NCBI GenBank assembly: GCA_910578515.1
Contig: CAJTQR010000001.1
Coordinates: 372,001-436,000 of the forward strand
Length of the DNA stretch: 64,000 bases
Reading direction: 5' to 3'
From: an uncultured Duncaniella sp.
GTDB lineage: Bacteria > Bacteroidota > Bacteroidia > Bacteroidales > Muribaculaceae
Under the pieces are notes generated by a model. That model was not told where the DNA came from and did no database searches. It was given only the letters and a program-made list of their open reading frames with translations. The position numbers and the translations under genes are program-made. Positions 33,497 through 42,171 of this stretch are shown here, piece after piece (within the stretch, counting starts at the first letter, position 1; every line of letters starts with the position of its first letter).

Positions 33497-34882
33497 TTAA
33501 CAAATTTCCGGATGAATATGTTGCGCTTTAGAAAATTTAGATATTTGATATACTATCATGCATACGGTTACAATTGTAGCAAAAACGTCAGATGTAGGGA
33601 ACGCCATCCATACACCATCAAGCCCGAATTTCGACGGCAATATCAGCAATAACGGAATCAAGAAGATAACCTGACGAGTTAACGAAAGGAATATTGATGC
33701 TGCGGCTTTACCAATTGACTGAAACAAAGTAGTTGACACAACCTGAAATCCCACCACAGTGAATGCGCACAAAGATATGTGAAGACAACGTGAGGTCTCC
33801 CCTATCAATCCTGCATCTGTAGTGAAAGCTCGACCGACATATTCAGGGAAAAGAAGACCAACAGCTTGTCCGGTTGTAACTATAATCGTAGATACGCCAG
33901 TTGCAAGCCAAAATGTCTTTTTTAAACGCGAGATTTGACCTGCGCCATAATTATACCCGATAATCGGTTGCATACCCTGACATATACCCACCACGACCAT
34001 CGTCATCAGCGATGTATAAGTGCTAAATATACCAGCAGCGCCCACTGCAATATCTCCACCATAAGCATAAAGAGTCTTATTAATTATCACGTTGATAAAA
34101 CACGCAGCAGCATTCACAAGCGATGGCGCCGCTCCGATAGAAATTATTGATAATATTACTCGATAATCCAATCTATACATACTTTGGTCTTTCACAAACC
34201 GAAGGAGACTCGATTTTGAAAAAAAATGGCTCAATACAAATATAGCAGATATTGTCATTGATATATCAGTAGCGATAGCCGCGCCCTTTATACCCCATTC
34301 AAAATAAAAAATAAAAATCGGTGCTAAAATCACATTCATACCAGCTCCTATAAACATAGTCACCATAGCACGCACTGGATATCCCGACGACCTCATGAAA
34401 TTATTGAATGTGAACGCAAAGTTCATCATAAACATTCCAGGCAATATATATAACATGAAATCATGAGCATATGGCAAAGTCACATCACTGGCACCAAATG
34501 CAATTAAAATATCATCAATAAATATAGCAAATGCTGACAAATAAACACATACAATCAAGAACAGAAGCACTAAAGCATTCCCCAGCACTTTCTGTGCACC
34601 GGAATGGTCCTTGGCACCAAGTAAAATCGAAATACGAGCCGACCCTCCGGCTCCTACCAACAGACCTAATGCCGCCGAAAGATTCATTACCGGAAATGTA
34701 ATTGCAAGTCCCGCTATAGCCTCCGGTCCAACCCCCTGACCAATAAATATTCTGTCAATGACATTGTACAATGACATCACCAGCATACCCACAACAGCAG
34801 GCAGGCTATACTTCCACAAAAGTCTCCCCACAGGAGCATTCTGAAGTTCTTGCAGACTTTCCTTATCTTTTACCTTTTCCAT
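33497..34882 (-). CDS. MATE-family efflux transporter
   Basis: 461 residues with 12 hydrophobic segments in two pseudo-repeats. The MATE N-terminal signature (LLWKYSLPAVVGMLVMSLYN, then VIDRIFIGQG) and the repeated IGYNYGAGQ-type motif in the second half are present. MATE proteins export drugs or metabolites by H+ or Na+ antiport at the inner membrane. The substrate is unknown. It is the first gene of a unit with the ion-channel-like gene. A second MATE protein lies at 46.7 kb on the other strand; the two differ in sequence and do not look like a recent duplication. Confidence 0.88.
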   Translation of the reverse strand: MEKVKDKESLQELQNAPVGRLLWKYSLPAVVGMLVMSLYNVIDRIFIGQGVGPEAIAGLAITFPVMNLSAALGLLVGAGGSARISILLGAKDHSGAQKVLGNALVLLFLIVCVYLSAFAIFIDDILIAFGASDVTLPYAHDFMLYILPGMFMMNFAFTFNNFMRSSGYPVRAMVTMFIGAGMNVILAPIFIFYFEWGIKGAAIATDISMTISAIFVLSHFFSKSSLLRFVKDQSMYRLDYRVILSIISIGAAPSLVNAAACFINVIINKTLYAYGGDIAVGAAGIFSTYTSLMTMVVVGICQGMQPIIGYNYGAGQISRLKKTFWLATGVSTIIVTTGQAVGLLFPEYVGRAFTTDAGLIGETSRCLHISLCAFTVVGFQVVSTTLFQSIGKAAASIFLSLTRQVIFLIPLLLILPSKFGLDGVWMAFPTSDVFATIVTVCMIVYQISKFSKAQHIHPEIC

Positions 34883-34892
34883 TTCAACTATG

Positions 34893-34900
34893 CAAAGTTA
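34893..34900 (-). promoter_or_regulatory. Probable -7 element for the MATE gene
   Basis: TAACTTTG on the minus strand, an exact -7 match, ~11 nt before the ATG; no -33 box is evident. A second -7-like sequence (TATCTTTG) is at 34985-34992 on the same strand. Confidence 0.35.
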
Positions 34901-34975
34901 TCAATTAAGCCATCACCCATATAATACATTAATGATTTTTTAGCATTTTTTAGCGTTAGATTGCGATATAAATCG

Positions 34976-34983
34976 TAATTTTG
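34976..34983 (+). promoter_or_regulatory. Probable -7 element for the 35014 gene
   Basis: TAATTTTG, exact -7 match ~30 nt before the ATG at 35014; the -33 box is weak. Confidence 0.4.
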
Positions 34984-35013
34984 CCAAAGATACTGTTTTA
35001 TCGCATCTGAAGT

Positions 35014-35553
35014 ATGAACCACTTACTTTTAATCTTAAGCCTACTTACTGCAATCAGTGCTCATGCAAATGATTTGGCTATGTTCTCTCTTAAAGGGCCG
35101 GTTGATTCATTGTGCATCGTTATGGATGATGCCGGGCTCACATGGCAATCTGAATTTAAATTTGACAAAAAGGGACTTTTAATCGAATTCGACGGAATAG
35201 AGGTTGACACCGAACGCGACAAAAACAACCATATCGTGGACCTGATAATAGAAGACGCAGAAGATGGGGACGAGACGGTAACTATAGAAACCAAACTTAA
35301 ATACGATGCCGCAGGAAAAGTGATAAAGACAATCACCTCATCACCCGATGAAGAGTGGACAGAAACATTTAGCTATGACCGCAACGGCAGACTCAAATCA
35401 AGAAACTACACTAGCCCAGAAGTAACGGAACAATACACCTACACTTACCTCAAGGAAGATGCTCAAGGCAATTGGACTGTACGAGAAGAAAAGGCTGTGT
35501 CAATGAATCAAATAATTACGCACACCCGAAAAATAATTTATCGGGCTGAGTAA
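35014..35553 (+). CDS. Small exported protein with RHS/YD-like strands
   Basis: 179 residues with a signal peptide (MNHLLLILSLLTAISAHA). The mature part contains repeated short strand motifs of the YD type (FKFDKKGLLIEFDG, KLKYDAAGKVIKTI, FSYDRNGRLKSRNY), each with aromatic-Asp-x-x-Gly, and an opening MFSLKGPVDSL segment seen in small secreted Bacteroidota proteins of unknown function. It has no catalytic motif that I can see. The nfnA gene follows after ~50 bp; a promoter may lie upstream of either. Confidence 0.65.
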   Translation: MNHLLLILSLLTAISAHANDLAMFSLKGPVDSLCIVMDDAGLTWQSEFKFDKKGLLIEFDGIEVDTERDKNNHIVDLIIEDAEDGDETVTIETKLKYDAAGKVIKTITSSPDEEWTETFSYDRNGRLKSRNYTSPEVTEQYTYTYLKEDAQGNWTVREEKAVSMNQIITHTRKIIYRAE

Positions 35554-35604
35554 CAAGCGCAAAATAAATTACATCACCTTATAATATTTATTCACGTAGC
35601 TGGT

Positions 35605-36387
35605 ATGAATAAAATAGTCGAAAAGGAGCATTTCTCAGAACATGTGGTAAAACTCGTGGTCGAAGCTCCAATGATAGCACGCTCCCGAAGAGCGGGACAT
35701 TTTGTAATAGTCCGCACAGGCGAGGGTGGAGAACGTATTCCTTTGACAATTGCCGATTCTGACATTGAAAAGGGCACTATTACATTAATAATTCAAGAAG
35801 TCGGGGTATCCACCCGCAAGATATGTGCCCTGGAGGTAGGCGACTGCCTGACAGATGTTGTGGGACCATTAGGACAGGCAACTCATATAGAAAAAGTCGG
35901 CACTGTTGTGTGCTGTGGTGGAGGCGTTGGAGTGGCACCGCTTCTACCCATTATCAAAGCAATGAAGGAAGCTGGCAATCGTGTAGTATCTATTCTGGCC
36001 GCACGAACAGCCGACCTCATAATTCTCGAAAAGCAAGTAAGAGAGTACAGCGATGAAGTGATAATAATGACTGATGACGGTTCTGCCGGGCAAAAAGGTC
36101 TTATCACAGCCGGTGTGGAAGAAGTTATCAATCGCGAGAAGGTTGACCTTGTGGTAACCATCGGTCCAGCAATCATGATGAAATTCGTAGCTCTTACCAC
36201 CCAAAAATACGATGTACCTACAATGTGCTCATTAAACACAATAATGGTCGATGGCACAGGAATGTGCGGCGCTTGCCGAGTAACTGTAGATGGTAAGACC
36301 AAATTTGTCTGCATCGATGGACCGGAGTTTGATGCACACAAAGTTGATTTTGACGAAATGCTGATGCGACTTAAAAGCTATAATTAA
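35605..36387 (+). CDS. nfnA: NfnA-like FAD/NAD- and [2Fe-2S]-binding subunit
   Basis: 260 residues. A ferredoxin-NADP reductase-type FAD-binding barrel (residues ~1-95, RAGHFVIVRTGEGGERIPLT) is followed by an NAD-binding domain with GGGVGVAPLLPIIKAM and a C-terminal Cys cluster (NTIMVDGTGMCGACRVTV, then KFVCIDGPEFD) that binds a [2Fe-2S] cluster. The same fold occurs in sulfide/dihydroorotate dehydrogenase-like proteins. It is paired with a gene for an NfnB/GltA-like subunit 23 bp downstream, so NADH-dependent ferredoxin:NADP oxidoreductase (electron-bifurcating transhydrogenase) is the best call; the alternative SudAB sulfide/polysulfide reductase cannot be excluded. Confidence 0.82.
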   Translation: MNKIVEKEHFSEHVVKLVVEAPMIARSRRAGHFVIVRTGEGGERIPLTIADSDIEKGTITLIIQEVGVSTRKICALEVGDCLTDVVGPLGQATHIEKVGTVVCCGGGVGVAPLLPIIKAMKEAGNRVVSILAARTADLIILEKQVREYSDEVIIMTDDGSAGQKGLITAGVEEVINREKVDLVVTIGPAIMMKFVALTTQKYDVPTMCSLNTIMVDGTGMCGACRVTVDGKTKFVCIDGPEFDAHKVDFDEMLMRLKSYN

Positions 36388-36410
36388 ATTCATCATATCC
36401 GATTATAATC

Positions 36411-37871
36411 ATGAATCAAGATAATATGCGTGATGCTCAATGGCGTGAGGAGCTTCGCAAAGCACATACTGCAAAGGAACGGGCTGCAATTCCCCGTGTA
36501 GTCATGCCACAATTGGACCCTGCATATCGAATCACATGCAATGAAGAGGTCAACCAAGGTCTGTCCGCAGAACAAGCAATTTTAGAAGCTACCCGCTGTA
36601 TGGATTGCCCCGACCCTCAGTGCATGCAGGGTTGTCCGGTATCCATTAACATACCTGGGTTTATAAAAAACATAGAACGTCGCGATTTCCTTAAGGCAGC
36701 ATCTGTGCTTAAAGAGACCAGTGCCCTTCCGGCTGTATGCGGTAGAGTTTGTCCACAGGAAAAGCAGTGTGAATCACGCTGCATCTACAATAAGATGAAA
36801 AAAGAACCGGTGGCAATCGGTTATCTGGAACGATTTGCTGCGGATTATGAGCGGGACAATACTTCTGAGGATAATACCACTGAACCACAGATTGTAAAAA
36901 ACAATCTAAACATCGCGGTGGTTGGCTCCGGTCCATCAGGCTTGTCATTTGCAGGCGATATGATTAAACGTGGCTACAATGTGACGGTTTACGAAGCACT
37001 TCATGAAATTGGAGGCGTGTTGAAATACGGCATACCAGAGTTCCGATTACCAAACACTGTGGTGGAAGCTGAAATCGACGGATTACGAGCTCTCGGTGTA
37101 AAGTTCGTAAAAGATTGTATTATCGGAAAAACAATTTCCTACGACCAACTCCACGAGTTAGGTTATGATGGAATTTTTGTTGCATCCGGAGCCGGCTTAC
37201 CACGATTCATGGGTATACCTGGTGAAAACCTGATAGGTGTAATGTCATCAAATGAATACCTCACCCGCATCAATCTAATGGGAGCCGGACAGCCAGGGCA
37301 TGACACACCGGTACTTCATGGGAAGCGTGTAGCAGTAATTGGAGGTGGCAATACCGCTATGGACTCGGTGCGCACCGCTCGTCGACAAGGAGCCGAAGTT
37401 GCCATGATAGTGTATCGCCGAAGCGAAGAGGAAATGCCAGCCCGAGTTGAGGAAGTACACCATGCCAAGGAAGAGGGAGTGCAATTCATGACCCTTCATA
37501 ATCCTATTGAATATCTCGCTGACGAAAAAGGTCGTGTAAGAGCCATGAAATTACAAAAAATGGAATTAGGTGAACCGGATGCCTCTGGCAGACGTTCTCC
37601 TATTCCAGTAGAAGGTGCCATCGAAGAGGTTCCTGTCGACCTTGTAATCGTAAGTGTTGGCGTATCCCCCAACCCACTTATCCCACATGCAATCCCAGAG
37701 CTTGAAGTATCACGCAGGGGAACGATAGTCGTAAACGATGAGACCATGCAATCATCTATCTATGATATCTATGCAGGAGGAGATATAGTGAGAGGTGGCG
37801 CCACAGTTATTTTAGCTATGGGTGACGGTCGCCGTGCAGCCGCAGCCATGCATGAATCATTGAACAAATAA
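36411..37871 (+). CDS. nfnB: NfnB/GltA-like NADPH-dependent oxidoreductase subunit
   Basis: 486 residues. The N-terminus carries two cysteine clusters typical of GltD/NfnB [4Fe-4S] domains (CMDCPDPQCMQGCPVSI and CGRVCPQEKQCESRC). Two Rossmann nucleotide-binding motifs follow: IAVVGSGPSGLSFAGD (FAD) and VAVIGGGNTAMDSVRTARR (NADPH). C-terminal YAGGDIVRGGATVILAMGDG belongs to the same fold. It is annotated in many genomes as NADPH-dependent glutamate synthase, but no large GltB subunit is nearby and the nfnA-type partner is, supporting NfnAB. The stop TAA overlaps the start of the next gene (TAATG). Confidence 0.85.
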   Translation: MNQDNMRDAQWREELRKAHTAKERAAIPRVVMPQLDPAYRITCNEEVNQGLSAEQAILEATRCMDCPDPQCMQGCPVSINIPGFIKNIERRDFLKAASVLKETSALPAVCGRVCPQEKQCESRCIYNKMKKEPVAIGYLERFAADYERDNTSEDNTTEPQIVKNNLNIAVVGSGPSGLSFAGDMIKRGYNVTVYEALHEIGGVLKYGIPEFRLPNTVVEAEIDGLRALGVKFVKDCIIGKTISYDQLHELGYDGIFVASGAGLPRFMGIPGENLIGVMSSNEYLTRINLMGAGQPGHDTPVLHGKRVAVIGGGNTAMDSVRTARRQGAEVAMIVYRRSEEEMPARVEEVHHAKEEGVQFMTLHNPIEYLADEKGRVRAMKLQKMELGEPDASGRRSPIPVEGAIEEVPVDLVIVSVGVSPNPLIPHAIPELEVSRRGTIVVNDETMQSSIYDIYAGGDIVRGGATVILAMGDGRRAAAAMHESLNK

Positions 37872-39310
37872 TGAGTATAAAATTCAAACATATTGTTGCC
37901 TGCCTCGGACTGGCAACTTCTTTCACTCTTGGGGCAATTACGCCCCAAGAGGTAGATGATGCCGTTCAAGCTGCAAAAGCGTCACCAAAGAATCAGTCAT
38001 TGAACCACACTGCAGCGGAAGTATTGAAAGCAGCCGGACGTTATAAGGAATCTGTCCCATTTTATCTCAACAGTGGCAATTCAGGCAATCTCGGATTAGC
38101 TGAGGCATTCTTCTATCTTTATGATTATGACAAAGCTGAAGAGTATCTGGATAAGTACGTATCAAAGCGTACGAAAGCTGAAGCTGAAAAAGATATGGAC
38201 TTTTCATTTGGCGATGGTTCTGAAACCATCGACTGGACTGACCACCTAAGGTCGCGTATCGAACTTGGCAGGTCAATGCTTGACAGAGTGGAACAAATTC
38301 AAATTATCGACAGCATCAACGTTCCATCCGAGAGATTCTTTGAATTCATCAAACTGGCAAAAAGTGCCGGCTCTCTCCAAGGTGAAGAAATCATTGAAGA
38401 TATAGTACCACAGGACAAAGCCTCAGAACTTGGCATTACTGGCATTTGGGCTCCAGCCTACATCACTGAAAACGAAGAGGATATTATATGGTACGGTTCC
38501 TCAGATACGGGCGAATCAAGAATGTATGAATCCACTCGTCTTTCTGATGGCACATGGGATACCCCGACATTGCTGTTTGATTATAAATCAATATTCGGGA
38601 ATCCTAACGGCTCATGGGTGTCACACCCCTATCTGATGAGCGATGGTGTCACACTTTATTTTGCTGCGGATGGCGAAGCTTCTTTGGGTGAGCTTGACAT
38701 CTTCATCTCTCGTCGCGATGAAGATGGATTTCTGCAACCTTCAAACATCGGTATGCCATATAACTCTCCACACAACGATTACCTCTATGCCATTGATGAG
38801 CAAACCGGCGCCGGTTGGTGGGCGACAGATAGAAATCAGATTGAGGATAGTGTGACTATCTATACATTCATTCCTCAAGATTTGCGCATAAACTATCCTA
38901 TTGACACCCCGGCTCTTACCGATTTTGCCAAAATATCATCAATCGCAGCTACGCATAAAGAAGGCGCGGATTATTCGGCGTTGAGAAAGAAAATAGCAGA
39001 CTTATCTACCGTAAAATCAACGAATAAGAAAAACTCCTTCCGTTTCGCTCTCCCCGGAGGTGTAATCTATACTGATTTATCTGACTTCAAGAACGCTCAA
39101 GCAAAAGAGCTAATGAGCCAATATCTAACCGGCTTGAAAAATCGGCAAACGAAACTTGCCCATCTCGCTGAACTTCGTAATTTATATCGCGATGGTAAGA
39201 CTTCAGTCTCCGATGAAATCTTAAGCCTTGAGAAAAATCTTGAAAACGAACTTCCTGAGATGAAACGCATTAAAAATCAAATCATCAAACTCGAGAGCGC
39301 CTCTAATTAA
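37871..39310 (+). CDS. Exported TPR plus PD40 (WD40-like) repeat protein
   Basis: 479 residues. A signal peptide (MSIKFKHIVACLGLATSFTL) precedes TPR-like repeats (~25-120) and a central PD40/beta-propeller-like part (~190-350: YGSSDTGESRMYESTRL, YLMSDGVTLYFAADGEASLG, DIFISRRDEDGF), the last block containing the ELDIFISRR motif common in Bacteroidota OmpA-associated proteins. The OmpA domain usually fused downstream is missing. C-terminal ~90 residues are helical and charged. Its start overlaps the nfnB stop, so it is translated from the nfn mRNA; the link between the enzymes and an exported protein is unclear. Confidence 0.75.
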   Translation: MSIKFKHIVACLGLATSFTLGAITPQEVDDAVQAAKASPKNQSLNHTAAEVLKAAGRYKESVPFYLNSGNSGNLGLAEAFFYLYDYDKAEEYLDKYVSKRTKAEAEKDMDFSFGDGSETIDWTDHLRSRIELGRSMLDRVEQIQIIDSINVPSERFFEFIKLAKSAGSLQGEEIIEDIVPQDKASELGITGIWAPAYITENEEDIIWYGSSDTGESRMYESTRLSDGTWDTPTLLFDYKSIFGNPNGSWVSHPYLMSDGVTLYFAADGEASLGELDIFISRRDEDGFLQPSNIGMPYNSPHNDYLYAIDEQTGAGWWATDRNQIEDSVTIYTFIPQDLRINYPIDTPALTDFAKISSIAATHKEGADYSALRKKIADLSTVKSTNKKNSFRFALPGGVIYTDLSDFKNAQAKELMSQYLTGLKNRQTKLAHLAELRNLYRDGKTSVSDEILSLEKNLENELPEMKRIKNQIIKLESASN

Positions 39311-39337
39311 ATTCATTAATAAACCAATCAAAACACA

Positions 39338-40306
39338 ATGGAATTGACGCTTGTCCTCATTCTGATTGCAGTTGTAATCCTCATCTGCATCTTTTTCTAT
39401 TATGTTCCGTTTTTCCTTTGGATATCGGCACGAGTAAGCGGTGTAAGAATTTCGCTGATGCAATTATTCCTGATGCGCATCCGAAAAGTTCCAGCTTCAA
39501 TTATTGTACGTGCACTAATTGAAGCCCACAAAGCGGGTCTTAATGATGTAAGTCGCGATGACCTGGAAGCACATTATCTTGCAGGCGGTAATGTCGAAAA
39601 GGTTGTCCACGCTTTAGTATCAGCTTCAAAAGCCAACATAGACCTTGGATTTAAGATGGCGACCGCCATCGACCTCGCCGGTCGTGATGTGTTCCAGGCT
39701 GTACAAATGTCAGTAAACCCCAAAGTGATTGAGACCCCTCATGTCACTGCTGTTGCCAAGGATGGCATCCAACTTATAGCCATAGCACGTGTCACAGTCA
39801 GAGCCAATATCCGACAGTTGGTCGGTGGCGCGGGAGAAGACACTGTACTTGCACGTGTAGGCGAAGGTATAGTATCATCAATCGGTTCCTCTGAAAGTCA
39901 CAAACAGGTACTGGAGAATCCTGACAATATTTCAAAACTTGTGCTCCGTAAAGGGCTCGACTCCGGCACAGCATTTGAAATTCTGTCAATCGATATCGCC
40001 GACATTGATATAGGCAAGAATATCGGCGCTGCGCTTCAGATAGACCAGGCTCAAGCTGACAAAAATATCGCCCAGGCTAAAGCAGAAGAACGTAGGGCCA
40101 TGGCAATAGCCCTTGAACAGGAGATGAGAGCAAAAGCCCAGGAGGCACGTGCCAAGGTAATTGAAGCGGAAGCTGAACTGCCCAAAGCTATGGCACAGGC
40201 ATTCCTCTCAGGAAATTTAGGCATAATGGACTATTACAAGATGAAAAATATCGAATCTGACACAAACATGCGTCAGAATATAGCCAATCCTCCAGTGTCA
40301 AAATAA
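39338..40306 (+). CDS. floA: Flotillin-like FloA protein
   Basis: 322 residues. One N-terminal hydrophobic helix (LTLVLILIAVVILICIFFYY) anchors it in the membrane, followed by an SPFH-like domain with the FloA signature (ISARVSGVRISLMQLFLMR and RKVPASIIVRALIEAHKAG) and a C-terminal coiled coil rich in Ala, Glu and Lys (QAKAEERRAMAIALEQEM). FloA (UPF0365) organises functional membrane microdomains and assembles into oligomers. It lies 27 bp after the PD40 gene on the same strand, followed by the PHP gene 10 bp downstream. Confidence 0.92.
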   Translation: MELTLVLILIAVVILICIFFYYVPFFLWISARVSGVRISLMQLFLMRIRKVPASIIVRALIEAHKAGLNDVSRDDLEAHYLAGGNVEKVVHALVSASKANIDLGFKMATAIDLAGRDVFQAVQMSVNPKVIETPHVTAVAKDGIQLIAIARVTVRANIRQLVGGAGEDTVLARVGEGIVSSIGSSESHKQVLENPDNISKLVLRKGLDSGTAFEILSIDIADIDIGKNIGAALQIDQAQADKNIAQAKAEERRAMAIALEQEMRAKAQEARAKVIEAEAELPKAMAQAFLSGNLGIMDYYKMKNIESDTNMRQNIANPPVSK

Positions 40307-40316
40307 AATTCTAATC

Positions 40317-41162
40317 GTGAATATAAAAGAAATCATATCTTCCACAAGGGCATACAACTTTCATTCACACACTCAATTCTGTGACGGAAGAGCATCCATG
40401 TCCGACTTTGTGGAAGAGGCCATTAAAGAGGGGTATCTCCATTATGGATTTACCCCTCATTCTCCTATCCCCATTGTATCGCCCTGTAATATGTCAATGG
40501 AGGATGTCACCAACTACATAGAGGAATTCCAACGACTTAAAGAGATACATAAGGATAGAATAAATCTGTATCTCTCAATGGAAATCGATTATCTTGACGA
40601 ACAGTGGGGTGCTTCAAATTCATACTTCCAAGAGTTGCCATTGGACTACAGACTAAGTTCAGTCCATTTTATTCCTACCCAATCCGGCAACCAGTTGATT
40701 GACATTGACGGGCGGCCAGAAACATTCATAAGAAAGATGCATGAATTTTTCAATGACGACATCTACTATGTAGTTGATAAATTTTACATGCAGACATTAA
40801 AAATGATTGAAGCTGGAGGATTTGATATTATCGGACATTTTGATAAAATTGGATTCAACGCCTCTCACTTCCGTCCTGACATTGAAAATGAAGCCTGGTA
40901 TAAGGCGCATATTGAATGTATAATCAAAGCCATCAAGGAGAAGGGTCTAATAGCGGAAGTCAACACAAAAGCATGGGAAGCACCGGTTAACGCCACTGAA
41001 AAGCAATGCAAAGAATATACTCCACGTCTATTCCCATCAGCCGACACCATATCAATGTTGAAAAATGCCGGTGTCCCATTGGTTGTAAATAGTGACACGC
41101 ACTATCCATCACGCCTGAATTGTGGTCGTGAGGCAGCCTTCAATATCATTGACAATGCTTGA
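40317..41162 (+). CDS. PHP-domain phosphatase, HisK-type histidinol-phosphatase-like
   Basis: 281 residues, starting with GTG at 40317 ten bases after floA. The PHP fold is evident: NFHSHTQFCDG gives the first metal ligands, followed by HYGFTPHSPIP, LYLSMEIDYL, SVHFIP, DIIGHFDKIGF and SDTHYPSR. The family includes histidinol-phosphatases (HisK) and other phosphoesterases, so the exact substrate is inferred; the rest of the histidine operon is not in the window. A hairpin terminator follows. Confidence 0.82.
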   Translation: MNIKEIISSTRAYNFHSHTQFCDGRASMSDFVEEAIKEGYLHYGFTPHSPIPIVSPCNMSMEDVTNYIEEFQRLKEIHKDRINLYLSMEIDYLDEQWGASNSYFQELPLDYRLSSVHFIPTQSGNQLIDIDGRPETFIRKMHEFFNDDIYYVVDKFYMQTLKMIEAGGFDIIGHFDKIGFNASHFRPDIENEAWYKAHIECIIKAIKEKGLIAEVNTKAWEAPVNATEKQCKEYTPRLFPSADTISMLKNAGVPLVVNSDTHYPSRLNCGREAAFNIIDNA

Positions 41163-41216
41163 TTTGAAACCAAACCGGCAAATCGTAATCATCTTAAAAT
41201 AAAGCAAATGAAAAAA

Positions 41217-41244
41217 GAGAGGGGGTCTCACGACTGCCTCTCTC
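41217..41244. terminator. Bidirectional hairpin between the PHP gene and sodB
   Basis: GAGAGG (41217-41222) pairs with CCTCTC (41237-41242), extendable by one A-T pair, around a 14-nt loop. The flanks are A-rich on the left and pyrimidine-rich on the right, so it could terminate plus- and minus-strand transcripts between these convergent genes. The stem is short. Confidence 0.5.
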
Positions 41245-41287
41245 TCCATTCATCACATTATGCTTATTTTAGTGCTATATACTTTAA

Positions 41288-41866
41288 CTATATATATCTA
41301 CTGGCAACGATGTCCCAGTCGACAATTTTCCATAATTCTTTCAATGCGTCAAGCCTTCGATTGCGATAATCGATATAATACGCATGCTCCCAAACATCAA
41401 ACACAAGAAGTGGAGTCAATCCTTCGGTCAACGGATTTCCGGCATTGGATGTTTGAGTGATAAACAACTTACCATCTTTATCCTTTGACAGCCACACCCA
41501 TCCTGAACCAAATATTGAGGCACCGGCATTTTCAAATTCAGTCTTGAACTCTTCAAATGAGCCAAACTGCTCCTCAATAGCTTTCAAGAGATGACCTTCC
41601 GGCTTGTGACTACCGTCAGGAGAAAATGTAAAGAAATAAAATATATGGTTCCAAGCCTGGGATGCGTTATTGAACAGCGGACCGGAGGCGGAAGTAATAA
41701 TCTCTTCCAATTCCATATCCTCATATTCAGTGTCCTTAATCATCTTATTGAGATTGTCAATATACGTTTTCTCGTGCTTGCCGTAATGATATTCCACAGT
41801 TTCACGCGAGATAGACGGTGCAAGAGCATCTTTCGCATAGGGTAATTCGGGAAGTTCGTAAATCAT
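41288..41866 (-). CDS. sodB: Superoxide dismutase, Fe-type
   Basis: 192 residues from the ATG at 41866 (MIYELPELPYAKDALAPSIS); an upstream in-frame start at 41902 adds 12 residues not found in the family. Metal ligands are His27, His74 (NNASQAWNHIFYF), Asp157 and His161 (DVWEHAYYIDY). Gln70, in the position before the second ligand, is the Fe-type marker, whereas Mn enzymes usually have the Gln elsewhere. It dismutates superoxide; Bacteroides relatives may accept either metal. No clear promoter is visible in the gap upstream to lysC. Confidence 0.93.
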   Translation of the reverse strand: MIYELPELPYAKDALAPSISRETVEYHYGKHEKTYIDNLNKMIKDTEYEDMELEEIITSASGPLFNNASQAWNHIFYFFTFSPDGSHKPEGHLLKAIEEQFGSFEEFKTEFENAGASIFGSGWVWLSKDKDGKLFITQTSNAGNPLTEGLTPLLVFDVWEHAYYIDYRNRRLDALKELWKIVDWDIVASRYI

Positions 41867-42065
41867 TGACTTATTTATTTTAGTTTGTTTGTACTTGTTC
41901 ATTTTGTACTTTTAAAACGCCTATGTGATAATGATGTTCAAATCATGTGTGTTAAAAATATTCAATTTGAAAAGTCTCTCTAAATCCAGGCTCTACCACA
42001 CAGGACTCTTTTACCCTAAAAGCAATAATAATAGGTGTATATATGTCAGTTTGACAGATAATTCG

Positions 42066-42096
42066 TTTATTTTTTGAATTTTTTGTTGTAATTTTG
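42066..42096 (+). promoter_or_regulatory. lysC promoter
   Basis: TTTA (42066-42069), 19-nt spacer, TAATTTTG (42089-42096); one mismatch in the -33 box. Predicted start ~42102. The preceding part of the 41867-42171 gap (41867-42065) holds no clear minus-strand promoter for sodB and no other structure I can support; CAATAATA at 42023-42030 is a weak candidate. Confidence 0.55.
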
Positions 42097-42171
42097 GGGC
42101 AAAATTTCAACAATTATCATTCGTGTTCCCTTAATAGTTTTAGAGAACCATTTTTTAGCAGTCAAAACAAT

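Noticed and set aside
35883..36341. 152-codon antisense ORF within nfnA
   Set aside because: Shadow of the conserved sense frame, with no support.
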